From: a virus
IMG/VR virus record: IMGVR_UViG_3300035156_000192
Coordinates: 1-51,138 of that record
Length of the DNA: 51,138 bases
Reading direction: 5' to 3' (one strand)
The position numbers were made by a program, and so were the translations under genes. A model generated the notes under the pieces. The model saw only the letters and a program-made list of their open reading frames with translations. It was not told where the DNA came from and ran no database searches. Positions within the stretch are counted from its first letter, which is position 1. Each line of letters starts with the position of its first letter. Positions 23,620 to 33,100 of this stretch are shown in pieces.

Positions 23620-24065
23620 TCGACCTATCGGCTTGCCGCGCCCGCGCGCGCACGATCGCAACAGAGCTGGAACCGGGGGCGGGTGCCGGCTTCCTGGCCG
23701 TGTCCGACTGGTCGAGCGCGACCGATGCGATTATGAACGGCGACGCCCCGACGCCCGCGCTTTACGTGTCGCTGTCGCGCGAACAGCCCGACAAAAACCG
23801 TATGACCAGCGGCGGCCGCGCGCAGCGGGTGCGCTCGACCGTGTCGCTTCTGTTCTGCCTGGCGGCCGAGCGCGCCAGCGGCGAGCGTGCCGACCCGATC
23901 GAAATCGCCCGCGGCGCGCTCATCGACAGCTTCGTGGGATACAGCCCCCCCGGTGCGGTCGCGGCCTTTGATTATGCGGGATATTCGATCCGCCAGGAGG
24001 ATGACGGCTTGGTATGGGGCGAAGTCCTGGTGTCAACGTCGTGGGACCTTCGCAAGGCCACCTGA
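23616..24065 (+). CDS. tail completion/terminator protein (Mu gp37-like)
   Basis: 149 residues, coupled by ATGA to the gpG-like gene. Position, length and the pattern RVRSTVSLLFCLAAERASGE followed by EVLVSTSWDLRK at the end suit the Mu gp37/DUF1834-type protein that caps the tail tube and joins it to the head. The family call rests on order as much as on sequence. Confidence 0.65.
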   Translation: MIDLSACRARARTIATELEPGAGAGFLAVSDWSSATDAIMNGDAPTPALYVSLSREQPDKNRMTSGGRAQRVRSTVSLLFCLAAERASGERADPIEIARGALIDSFVGYSPPGAVAAFDYAGYSIRQEDDGLVWGEVLVSTSWDLRKAT

Positions 24066-24104
24066 CCGTTCAGGCTTTCCGCCCTCCAGGGGGGGCCGTA
24101 TTCT
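24064..24104 (+). promoter_or_regulatory. candidate late promoter, second GACCGTTCAGGCT motif
   Basis: GACCGTTCAGGCT (24064-24076) is identical to 19562-19574. A -10-like TATTCT (24099-24104) follows 22 bases later, nearly the same spacing as at the protease gene. ATG 24134 lies 29 bases further on with TAGGAG upstream. Together the two sites suggest a shared activator or sigma-factor recognition element. Confidence 0.4.
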
Positions 24105-24133
24105 CGCCCCTGACACGTAGGAGCGCGAACGCA

Positions 24134-24532
24134 ATGGATGACACCGTAAACGACCAGGCCGAGGCCGCCCCCGCCCTCGCGCCCGACGTTGCCGAGCTGG
24201 CCGACCAGGGCTTCGCTATTCAGGGGCAATTCCCCGCAAACCATCGACTGCGCGCCGAAGCGCTGGTCGCCGCGAACCTGACCAGCGATCCCGACGGGAT
24301 TATCCCCGACGACCTGGTGACCGACGCGCGCGACCGGATCGCCGCCGACGCCGCCGCGCTGAAAGAGCAACAGGCCGCCGAACGCAAGGATGCCGGCGAG
24401 TTCAAAGGCGTGAAGCTGCCGAAGCTGGTCGAGCTGGCCAACGCCGAGGGCATCGCCCTGACCGCCCCCGACGATCGCGACGCGGTCATTGTCGACATCG
24501 TCGCGGCCCGCGCCGCGCGCAACGAAGGTTAA
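24134..24532 (+). CDS. hypothetical protein before tail tube
   Basis: 132 residues from ATG 24134 with TAGGAG upstream. Acidic N-terminus, then a helical region ending in KLPKLVELANAEGIALTAP and DRDAVIVDIVAARAA, which resembles a short SAP/HeH-like helix-extended-loop-helix domain. Probably a minor tail or connector component. Confidence 0.65.
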   Translation: MDDTVNDQAEAAPALAPDVAELADQGFAIQGQFPANHRLRAEALVAANLTSDPDGIIPDDLVTDARDRIAADAAALKEQQAAERKDAGEFKGVKLPKLVELANAEGIALTAPDDRDAVIVDIVAARAARNEG

Positions 24533-24538
24533 TCCGAC

Positions 24539-25495
24539 ATGGCAAAGAGTTTCGACCAAAAGGCCGTTCTTTTCAAAACCGAAGCGACCGAAGGGACGGA
24601 CTCGCTTCCCACCGGTGCCGCGAACAGCATCCGAACCGTCGACTACACGCCGACGTTCATGGATGCCGAACAGCGCACGCGAAACATCGACACGGCGTTC
24701 AAGGGCGCGAAGCCGGCCTATCTCTACGCCATCAAGCGCGGCGCGCAGTTCGGCGTCGAAATGGCCGGCGCGGGCACCGCGACCGGAATTCCGGCGTGGA
24801 TGCTGCTAAACAAGATGGCGCGTTTCGGTTCGGGCGTGGTCGGCGCGTCGTCGGTCGTTCAGTCGCTTGCGGCGACGGCGGAATCGCAAACGCACTATGC
24901 CGCGTTCCTGGATGAAGTGAACGCCGCGAATTCGTTCCTGGCGAAGACGATCGGCGGCCGCTCCACCCTCGGGTTCGTCATCGAAGACGACGACTTCCCG
25001 CGGTTCAATTATGGCTACCTCGGCCGCGCGCCCGCGTTGCTCGGCGAGGAAGGCGCAATGCCCGTGTCGGTCGTCGCCGGCCAGGCCGCGCCCGTGATGG
25101 CGTCGACCGAAAATACCACGTTCACGCTCGGCGGTTTCGCCCTCCCGCTTCGCCGGGTGGAAATGAACAGCAACGCCGAGCTGGCGCTCCGATCGTTGAT
25201 CGGTCCACAGGACTCGATGGCCTATTCTGACGATGCATGGGGCGGGACGATCGTCGGCGAGCTTCCGAGCCTGGCCGCTAAAAACTACTTCACGAACATT
25301 CGCCCCGGCACGATGATGCCGATGCAGATCGTGCACGGCATCGTCGCCGGCAACATCGTGCAAATCGACGCGCCGCAGGTCCAGATTTCGGGCAACGTGT
25401 CGCTGACGAATGAACAGGGCAAGGTCATGTTGAACATGCCCGTGACGTTGGTTCCGAACGCTGGTAACGACGAAATCGTGTTCACCAGCAAATAG
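24539..25495 (+). CDS. major tail tube protein
   Basis: 318 residues. Placement between tail completion and tail chaperone genes, and the general pattern (QKAVLFKTEATEGTDSLPTG near the start, several long beta stretches, VQISGNVSLTNEQGKVML near the end) indicate the protein that polymerises into the non-contractile tail tube. No sheath gene is present, so the tail is siphovirus-like. Confidence 0.78.
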   Translation: MAKSFDQKAVLFKTEATEGTDSLPTGAANSIRTVDYTPTFMDAEQRTRNIDTAFKGAKPAYLYAIKRGAQFGVEMAGAGTATGIPAWMLLNKMARFGSGVVGASSVVQSLAATAESQTHYAAFLDEVNAANSFLAKTIGGRSTLGFVIEDDDFPRFNYGYLGRAPALLGEEGAMPVSVVAGQAAPVMASTENTTFTLGGFALPLRRVEMNSNAELALRSLIGPQDSMAYSDDAWGGTIVGELPSLAAKNYFTNIRPGTMMPMQIVHGIVAGNIVQIDAPQVQISGNVSLTNEQGKVMLNMPVTLVPNAGNDEIVFTSK

Positions 25496-25507
25496 GAGCT
25501 ACCGCGT

Positions 25508-25972
25508 ATGTTCGACCTGGCCGAAAAGCGGCTTGTATGGATCTCGGTAACGTGGCCGGGCCTCGCAAGTGAGGGTGACAAGCTCGCCGAGCCGGTCGAA
25601 CATAAAGCGGAATTTCAGGTTGAGTTGGTCGACATCGACCAGTTCCAGTTCCTGTTCGTGTCGCCGATCGCCGAAGACGGCACGAAACACCTTTGGGCGA
25701 CCGACGAAGCGTTCGCCGCCTGGTCGAAGGGCGAAGTGAACGACCGCTATCGCGCGCGCGAGCTGACTTCCGACTGGCGGGGCATCGCCTCCAATCGCGT
25801 GAAGGTGCCCTATTCCCCCGACGCTATGAACGCGCTCATGGGAAAGCCGAATTTCAGCAAGGCTTACTTTCAAGCATATATGGAAGCCTGGAACGCGATC
25901 GCCGAGACGCGCGCGGGAAACTCCGAAGGCTCGCCCGAAACTGGATCGACGGGCGAGCCGCAACCGTCCTAA
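25508..25972 (+). CDS. tail assembly chaperone, short (G) form
   Basis: 154 residues with AGGAG upstream. Product of unshifted translation. The location between tail tube and tape measure, the overlap with a second frame and the slippery site near the 3' end define it as the counterpart of lambda gpG, which coats the tape measure during tail assembly. The 16 residues after the slip site are specific to this form. Confidence 0.85.
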   Translation: MFDLAEKRLVWISVTWPGLASEGDKLAEPVEHKAEFQVELVDIDQFQFLFVSPIAEDGTKHLWATDEAFAAWSKGEVNDRYRARELTSDWRGIASNRVKVPYSPDAMNALMGKPNFSKAYFQAYMEAWNAIAETRAGNSEGSPETGSTGEPQPS

Positions 25973-26286
25973 CCGATACGCCGGAATTCCTGGCCGAATG
26001 CCGAATGCTCGGCATTGAACCGGGATCGCTAGGGGGCAAGCGCGAGCACGTTCCCGACCCGGTCCCGGTGTGGCCTGACATGCAAGCGGGCGTTGCGATA
26101 TTCATGTCGCTGTCGACACAATGGCGCATGGCCAGCGGCTTGTCGGGCACCTTCGCAACCGGCCTGGACTATCAAGCAATCGAACCGACGGCCCGCATGA
26201 TCGGTGTCGAGCTGTCGCCCGCTGTCTTTTCGGACGTGCGAGCGCTAGAGTCGGCCTCGCTCCAGATATGGAACGCGCGGCGCTAA
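25508..26286 (+). CDS. tail assembly chaperone, frameshifted (GT) form with DUF1799 domain
   Basis: About 259 residues: codons 25508-25921, then a -1 shift continuing from 25921 to the stop at 26284-26286. The downstream part (GLDYQAIEPTARMIGVELSP, preceded by VWPDMQAGVAIFMSLSTQWR) matches DUF1799, a family usually found as a second chaperone frame before tape measures. It has no good independent start. Like lambda gpGT, the longer form should be made at a few per cent and bridge tape measure to tube protein. Confidence 0.8.
25915..25959 (+). promoter_or_regulatory. programmed -1 ribosomal frameshift signal
   Basis: The heptamer GGGAAAC (25915-25921) is in the correct phase (G GGA AAC). After a 6-base spacer comes a perfect 10-bp hairpin, GGCTCGCCCG (25928-25937) with CGGGCGAGCC (25950-25959), loop 12 bases. 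Slip site, spacer and stem are all canonical, and the -1 frame is open to the end of the DUF1799 domain. Confidence 0.88.
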
Positions 26287-26302
26287 CGGGACGGTTCAGG
26301 CA

Positions 26303-29300
26303 ATGGCAGATTTCGACCTAGCCTATTCGATCGACGGCGACGCCACGGGGGCGGTCGCCGCGGTCGACCAGGTCACCGGCGCGAACGCCCGCCTGGAGGG
26401 CAGCACGGCGGGGCTTGCCGCCAAGTTCGGCCAGGTCGAGACGGCCAGCGGCCAGGCCGGTCAGGCGATGGCCACGGCGGCCGCGCAGTCGCAAGCCCTG
26501 GTCGTCGCGAATTCGAACCTGGCGGCGGCATCTAGCCGGCTGGTCGTGGCCGAAAACAACCTGGCGGCCGCGCACGCGAAGGCCGCGGCGGCGGCCGGCA
26601 ACGATGCCGCCGAGCAAACCAAGCTGGCGGCCGCGGTCGACCGGGCGGCGGCACAACAGGCCACGGCGGCGGCAAGCGTCATCCGCGCACAAGCTGGGGT
26701 CGCTCGCGCGATGAACACGACGACCGACGTGTCGCGCAATCAGCAGTTCGCAATTCGCAACATCGGGCAACAGTTCGGCGACTTCGGACTCCAGGTCGCC
26801 ACCGGCCAGGACCCTATTCGCGCGTTTACGCAACAGGTCGGGCAGATGGGATACGCCCTCGGCACCCTGGAAAAGGGGCCGCTTGCCGGCGTCGGCAAGT
26901 TCCTGGTCGGGCCGTGGGGCATTGCCCTGACCGTCGGCGCGGCTATCGCGGCCCCGTTCATCGCGAAGCTATTCGAGGCCGGCTCGGCCGCCGCCGACAG
27001 TCGCGAAAAGCTGGAAACCGCAGCGACGGCCGCCGATTCCTACGGCCGCGCGCAATCGCAGCTCGGCGGAATTATCGACCTGACGACCGGCAAGCTGAAA
27101 ACGCAAAACGGCGTTCTGATTCAGACTATCAAGCTACAGGCGCAGCTCAATTTGCTGGACGCCGAAAAGCGCATCCGAGACGCCACGACCGCGAAAGGCA
27201 CGGTGCTAAAGAAGCCGACGGGAACGGCTGGCCTCGGCGGGTTGCCCGGTGGCGACATCGACAAGGCGGTCGCGGCCGGCGCGCGGCGCGACCAGGGGCA
27301 ACGGTTCATCGACCTGGCGCGGCGCGACCTCGGCAACGTGCTGAACAATGGCGCGCTCGCGAAGTCCGACCCGAAAGCATACGCGGCCGCGATCGACGCG
27401 CAGCTAGATAAGACAATCTCGCAGCTCGACCGGATCGCCATCGGCGGCAAGGTCGCCGGGCAAAGCCTGGCCGACGCTAAATTGCAGTTCATCGGCCTGG
27501 CGACCGCCGGCACGGACAAGGCGGCCGCGCTCGATAGCCTGGCCGTCCTGGCCGGCGGCCCGGTGCCGGATTCGCTGAAACCCTACGCGCGCGATAAGAA
27601 GCCGCCGAAGCCGAAGAAGCCGCCGAAGCCGAAGTCGACGGAGGCGCGCGACGAATTCGGCCGCGACACTGACGACCGCATTGCGAACATCGTCGCGCAG
27701 TTCGACAACACGCCGCCCGTGTTGCGCCAGGTCAATCAACAGGTCGCGCAGCTCGACGACCTGGTCGATGACCTTCGTCGAAAGAAGCCGCCGAATTTCG
27801 AAAAGCTGATCGCCGACGCCGAGGAAGCGAAGGTCGTCGTGCGTGATGGCCTCAACAAGCCGTTCGACGACTATATCGACGCGCAGAAGGATTCGCTGGC
27901 GGTCCTACGCCTGACCGCACAAGGGCGGTACGCCGAGGCCGAAGCGCTAAAGATTGTCCAGGGGATCGAACAGCGGGTCGGCCCGATCACCGTCGCGCGC
28001 AAAGACGCGGTGCTTGCGACGGTCCAGGCGGTCGAAGCCGAACAGCGCGCGATCGACATCGCTCGCGAAAAGACCGAACGCTATCTGGACGCCCTCGGCG
28101 GTATCAAGTCGGTGCTCCAGGACGCCACGCAAGACTTCGTCCGCGGCGACCTCGGCAAGCTGCTACAGTCGCCGGGCAAGCTGCTAGACGTGTTCCAGAC
28201 CCTAAAGGGTCAAGAGCTGTTCGAAGACATATTCGGCGACACGTTCCGCAAGCTCCAGGACCAGGTCGCCGGCACGAACCCCGTAGAAGACGCGTCGCAA
28301 CGCATGTCGGACGCGCTCGACCTGGTCGTCGACCAGTCCGCGCCGACGGTGAAGGCGTTCGCCGATGTCGAAGCGGCGGCCGTGGGGGCCGCTGGCGCGC
28401 TTGCCGGCGTTCGGGCACCGTCGGGAGGCCCTGGCCTTGCCGCGGCGGCTGGCGGCCCCTCGGCGGCGGCAAACGACAACTTCGACGCCGTGCTTGCGAG
28501 CGTGAAGGGCATCGGGGGCGCACAGAACATTGTCGCCGGTGACGGGCCGCCGATCGACCTCGGCGATTCCGGCGACATCATCGTGTCGGCTACCCGGTTT
28601 CGCGATGGCGCGAAGGCGTTCGAAGACGCAACCGACCTGTTCAACGTGGCCGGGAAGCGCATCGGGAGCAAGATCGACAGCTTAATCGACCCCAAAGGCG
28701 AGTTCTTTTCGAAGCTCGGAAGCTCGCTCGGCAACGCCCTGGAGGGCGCGAGCGCGGGGCGCGCGGTCGGCTCGACCTTCGGCGGCAAGGGCGGAACGAT
28801 CGGCGGGGGAATCGGCGGCCTGGCCGGGCTGTTGCGCGACGGAAGCGTGCTCGGGAAGTCGGGCGCGGGCGGCGCGGTGTCGGGCATCGCCGACAAGATT
28901 TCGCAGGGCCTTCCGCAGCTCGCGCTTGCCAGTCAGGCGAACCAGGCAATCGGGAAAGTGTTCGGGTTTAAGGGCGGGCCGCTCGGCGTGTTCACCAGCC
29001 TGTTTGACGGCCTGTTCAAGAAAGAAAAAAACGGGTCGTCGACCATCCGCGTGCAGAACGGCGAGGCCGTCGCCGGCACCGCCACCGGCAAGGGATCGGA
29101 CGCGCGCAAACAAGCCGGCGTGCTCGGCGGGTCGCTGGCCGACGGCCTCAATTCCCTGGTCGACCAGCTCGGCGGCCAACTCGGCGAAGCAAGCGTGTCG
29201 ATTGGCTATCGGCCAGGCCACAAGGCCCCGGCATACCGCGTCGACCCCACCGGCCGCGGCCAGGTGGCCGACGGGTCGGTGCAAGCCTTCGAAACGGAAG

Positions 29301-30109
29301 CCGAGGCCGTCGCCTTCGCGATCCGCGACGCCATCACGGACGGCGCGGTAACCGGCCTGTCGGCCGCGATGCAAAAGGCGCTTCGCGACAATACCGACAT
29401 CGACAAGGCCATCACCGAAGCGCTCAAAGTTAAGGACCTGGAAGCGTTGATCGGCGGGGCCGGTTCGCAGATCAAACGCCAGTTCGACGACGCGGCCGCG
29501 GCGGCTCGCGATCGTGTTCAGCTCGCCCGCAAGTACGGCGTCGACCTGGTCGCGGTGGAAAAGTACAACGCCGAACAGCGTAACAAGCTGGTGGCCGACA
29601 CGCTTAAGGCGTCCGTGGGGTCGCTCCAGGACCTATTGCAGTCGATCACAAGCGGCGACCTGTTCGAAGGCTCGGCCGCGGACCAGCGTTCCGCGATCCT
29701 GGCGCAAATCACCGACGCGCGGGGCCGTGCTGATAAGGGCGAGGCGGGGGCCGGTGACGAATTGGCCAATCTTTACCGGTCGCTCATCACCACCAGCCGC
29801 GACAGCTTCGGCACGGCGGGCGGGGAATTCGCGTCGGATCGCAACACCGCGACCACCGGCGCGGCGGCTGTCATCAAGTCGGAAACCGATCGCATCAACG
29901 CGGCCGCCGGGAACCAGGCCGCGACGGTCGCGGCGTTGCAACAAGGCAACAATCTGGCGAACGAACAGAACGATTTGCTGGCGAAACAAACGGCCATCAT
30001 CACCGGCTTGCCCGCGGGCATCGCGGCCGCAATCGGACCATTGGCCGGTTCCGGCGGCGTGTCCTATAGCAACGCTCGCGTCGGGAGGGTCCTGACCGAC
30101 TATCAATAA
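26303..30109 (+). CDS. tape measure protein
   Basis: 1268 residues, the expected long gene after the chaperone pair; it sets tail length and is ejected ahead of DNA. Residues about 30-140 are alanine-rich coiled coil, NQQFAIRNIGQQFGDFGLQV (147-166) is a conserved block in proteobacterial siphovirus tape measures, and residues about 198-224 (LVGPWGIALTVGAAIAAPFI) form a membrane span. At about 0.15 nm per residue the tail would be near 190 nm. A glycine-rich centre and long C-terminal helices follow. No peptidase motif was recognised. Confidence 0.9.
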   Translation: MADFDLAYSIDGDATGAVAAVDQVTGANARLEGSTAGLAAKFGQVETASGQAGQAMATAAAQSQALVVANSNLAAASSRLVVAENNLAAAHAKAAAAAGNDAAEQTKLAAAVDRAAAQQATAAASVIRAQAGVARAMNTTTDVSRNQQFAIRNIGQQFGDFGLQVATGQDPIRAFTQQVGQMGYALGTLEKGPLAGVGKFLVGPWGIALTVGAAIAAPFIAKLFEAGSAAADSREKLETAATAADSYGRAQSQLGGIIDLTTGKLKTQNGVLIQTIKLQAQLNLLDAEKRIRDATTAKGTVLKKPTGTAGLGGLPGGDIDKAVAAGARRDQGQRFIDLARRDLGNVLNNGALAKSDPKAYAAAIDAQLDKTISQLDRIAIGGKVAGQSLADAKLQFIGLATAGTDKAAALDSLAVLAGGPVPDSLKPYARDKKPPKPKKPPKPKSTEARDEFGRDTDDRIANIVAQFDNTPPVLRQVNQQVAQLDDLVDDLRRKKPPNFEKLIADAEEAKVVVRDGLNKPFDDYIDAQKDSLAVLRLTAQGRYAEAEALKIVQGIEQRVGPITVARKDAVLATVQAVEAEQRAIDIAREKTERYLDALGGIKSVLQDATQDFVRGDLGKLLQSPGKLLDVFQTLKGQELFEDIFGDTFRKLQDQVAGTNPVEDASQRMSDALDLVVDQSAPTVKAFADVEAAAVGAAGALAGVRAPSGGPGLAAAAGGPSAAANDNFDAVLASVKGIGGAQNIVAGDGPPIDLGDSGDIIVSATRFRDGAKAFEDATDLFNVAGKRIGSKIDSLIDPKGEFFSKLGSSLGNALEGASAGRAVGSTFGGKGGTIGGGIGGLAGLLRDGSVLGKSGAGGAVSGIADKISQGLPQLALASQANQAIGKVFGFKGGPLGVFTSLFDGLFKKEKNGSSTIRVQNGEAVAGTATGKGSDARKQAGVLGGSLADGLNSLVDQLGGQLGEASVSIGYRPGHKAPAYRVDPTGRGQVADGSVQAFETEAEAVAFAIRDAITDGAVTGLSAAMQKALRDNTDIDKAITEALKVKDLEALIGGAGSQIKRQFDDAAAAARDRVQLARKYGVDLVAVEKYNAEQRNKLVADTLKASVGSLQDLLQSITSGDLFEGSAADQRSAILAQITDARGRADKGEAGAGDELANLYRSLITTSRDSFGTAGGEFASDRNTATTGAAAVIKSETDRINAAAGNQAATVAALQQGNNLANEQNDLLAKQTAIITGLPAGIAAAIGPLAGSGGVSYSNARVGRVLTDYQ

Positions 30110-30118
30110 GGAATTGCC

Positions 30119-33100
30119 GTGGCGACTGTCGTTCTATTGGAGGCGTCGCCGCTGGTCGCGGCCGGAACGAACACCGTCGCGGTTCGCCTGGCCGGGGGCG
30201 GTTCCCGCGCTTACGTCGGATACCGCGGGTTTAACGATTGGAAGTCGTCGGGCGTGCCGCTCCCGCGCTTCACGTCGTCGCTAGAGTTCGGCTCGAAAGG
30301 CTGGACCGGCGGCGCGGCCCCGCAAACCGCCGCCGTGGTATGCTCCACCCGTGACACGACGACCGCCGCCACCCTGGCCGGCGTGTTCTGGCCTGGTGCC
30401 CCGATAACGATCCGGTCGGGCGATGACGCGGTCGCGGGCGAACCGGCGTGGAAGGTCGAGCTGGTCGGCACCGTCGACAGCGCGACGTTCGCAAAGGGCG
30501 TGCTTACGCTGGTCATCACCGACCTGGCCGGCATGCTGAACAAGCCCGCGCTACCCGACACGTTCACCGGCGCGGGCGGCCTCCAGGGCGGCGACGACGC
30601 GGTCGGCCGACCGAAGCGGCGAACCTACGGCCAGGTTTTCAACGTGACAGGCCGATTGCTCGACAAGGCGTACAACATTTTCGAGTTCGGCGACCCCGAA
30701 CGGGCGGGCGCGGTGACCAGCTTCGCGACCGTGAAGGATAAGGGACGCGCCGGCACCACGACGACGGTCGCATGGGCGGGAAGCGCGGCGGCCACCCTGA
30801 CCGCACTCCGCAACGCCACCCCCCCAAATGGGGGTGCCGCTGTCGCCCCGTCGATTGCGTGCGTGAAGTGGTGGACGACTCCCGTCGGGCCGTTGACCGC
30901 CGACCTGACCGGCGCAATCAACGCGAACACGTCGCCCGCCGACCTGGCGGCGGATATTCTCGCCGACCTCGCGCCGACGGTCGCTATCACGAACCTGGCG
31001 ACGGCGATCGGCTGGCGGAACATCGCGGCCGGCGTGCATATCGACGACCCGAGCGAGACGGCCGCCGCGGTGCTCGACCGGTTGCTGGCGGGCGTGTCCC
31101 TGAATTGGACACTGACCGCGGCCGGCGCGATCGAAATCAACCGGTGGGAGTGGACCGCCGCAATCGAAGCGATCGTATCGCAGGAAGTCGAACGCCAGGC
31201 GATTTTCCCGCCCCTGTTGTCACGCAAGCTCGGGTTCCAGCGCAACTATCGACAGCACGCGGACTCGGAAATCTCGGCCGCGCTCCAGGGCGTCGGCGAC
31301 CTGACCTACGCCGACGGCACGCCCCTGGAGCAATTGAAGCCGGCGGGCGAGGGTGCCGACCAAACGGCGACGAACATCGCGTCGTCAATCACCGGGCAAG
31401 GGCCTGGCGCGACCGCACCGGGAACGGCGGTCCTAAATTCGAACATCACCATCGGGGCGAACGGCGCACTGACCGGGGGCGGCGGGGGGTCGGTCACCTA
31501 TGGCGGCCTTGGCGGCGGCGCGCTCGGCTTGCTCGGCAGCTTGTTTTTCGGATCGCCCCTGTTCCTCGAGTCCAGCGGCGGGTCGGCCGCATCGCTGGCC
31601 AACTTCAAAACGATACTCGGCATTGCCGCGTCGATCACCGGCCAGGGCGCATTCGCGACCACGAACACGGCGGCCTATGGTTCGTCGCTGCTAACCGGCT
31701 TTGGCGCGCTCGCTCCGCTCGGCGCGATCAATTTCGGCTCGCCCTATCTGCTAGAGGCCAGCGGCGGCGCGCAAGCGACCCTGACCGCGTTCAAGACGCT
31801 GCTAGGAATCGCGGCATCCGTCACCGGCCAGGGGCCGGGCGCTACGGCCGCCGGAACCGCCGTCCTGAACAGCAACGTGACAATCGGCGCGAACGGCGCA
31901 TTGCTCGGCGCGGGCGGGGGCACCGTCACGTTCGGCGGGATCGGCGGCGGCGACATCGGCTTACTCGACACGATGGCGTTCGGCGGCCCGTACCTATTGG
32001 AGGCGGCGGCGGGGGCGGCCGCTACGCTGAACAACTTCAAGACGGTTCTAGGTGTCGCCGCATCGGTGACCGGCCAAGGTCCAGGCGCAACGGCCGCGGG
32101 ATCGGCCGTCCTGAACAGCGCGCTATCGCTCGCCGCGAACGGGACGCTGGTCGGCGGCGGCGGCGGGTCGGTGACATATGGCGGCCTCGGCGGGGGTGCG
32201 CTCGGGTTGCTGGCCTCGCTCAATTTCGGCAGTTCCTACCTACTCGAAAGCGCGGGCGGCGCGTCGGCGACCCTTGTCGCGTTCAAGACTTCGCAGGGCG
32301 TCGCCGCTTCGGTCGCCGGTCAGGGCGCGCTCGCGACGCTGAATTCGGCCAATTACAACACGCAAGTCACGGGCGCGGGAAAGCCGGAAACCTACGCGAC
32401 CAGCTCGGACTCGCTCATCACGAACGGCGACCTATTGGCCGACGCCGTCGGCTGGTCGCTGTCGAACGCGGTGCGCCGCGCCGCCGGCACCGAACCCGCG
32501 CCTTACTTCGAATACACGGCGAACGTCGCCGGCACGGCAACCGCGAACGACGCGACGCAAATCCCGTTGATGGGCGCACCGAAAATATGGCTGTCGGGGT
32601 CGGCTCGAAAGACGGCCGGCGCGGCCGGGACCCTGACCGTTGTCGCGAATTGGTTCAAAGCCGACGGCACCGCGTCGGCCGCCCCGACCACGTCGCTGTC
32701 GATCATGCCGGGAACGGCCGCGGTGTGGACCCGCTACAGCCTGACTATGGTCCCGCCGGCCGACGCGGTCAGCTTCACGCACCAGGTCAGTTCCGCCGGC
32801 AACGCCGCGACCGTGTTCACCGCGTCGCACCGAGTCGCGGTTACCGCGCCGAGCGCGGACGTGACGGGCGCGAACGTGGCGGCGTCGGTCACCGGCCAGG
32901 GTCCAGGGGCGACCGCCGCCGGGTCCGCGGTGCTGAACAGCGCGCTATCGCTGTCGGCCGCTGGTGCCCTGTTGGGCGGGGGTGGCGGGGCCGTCACCTA
33001 TGCCGGCCTCGGCGGCCAGGACCTCGGCTTGCGCGACAACATCAATTTCGGGAGTCCGCAACTTCTCGAGTCGTCGGGTGGCGTGTCCGCGTCGCTGGTG

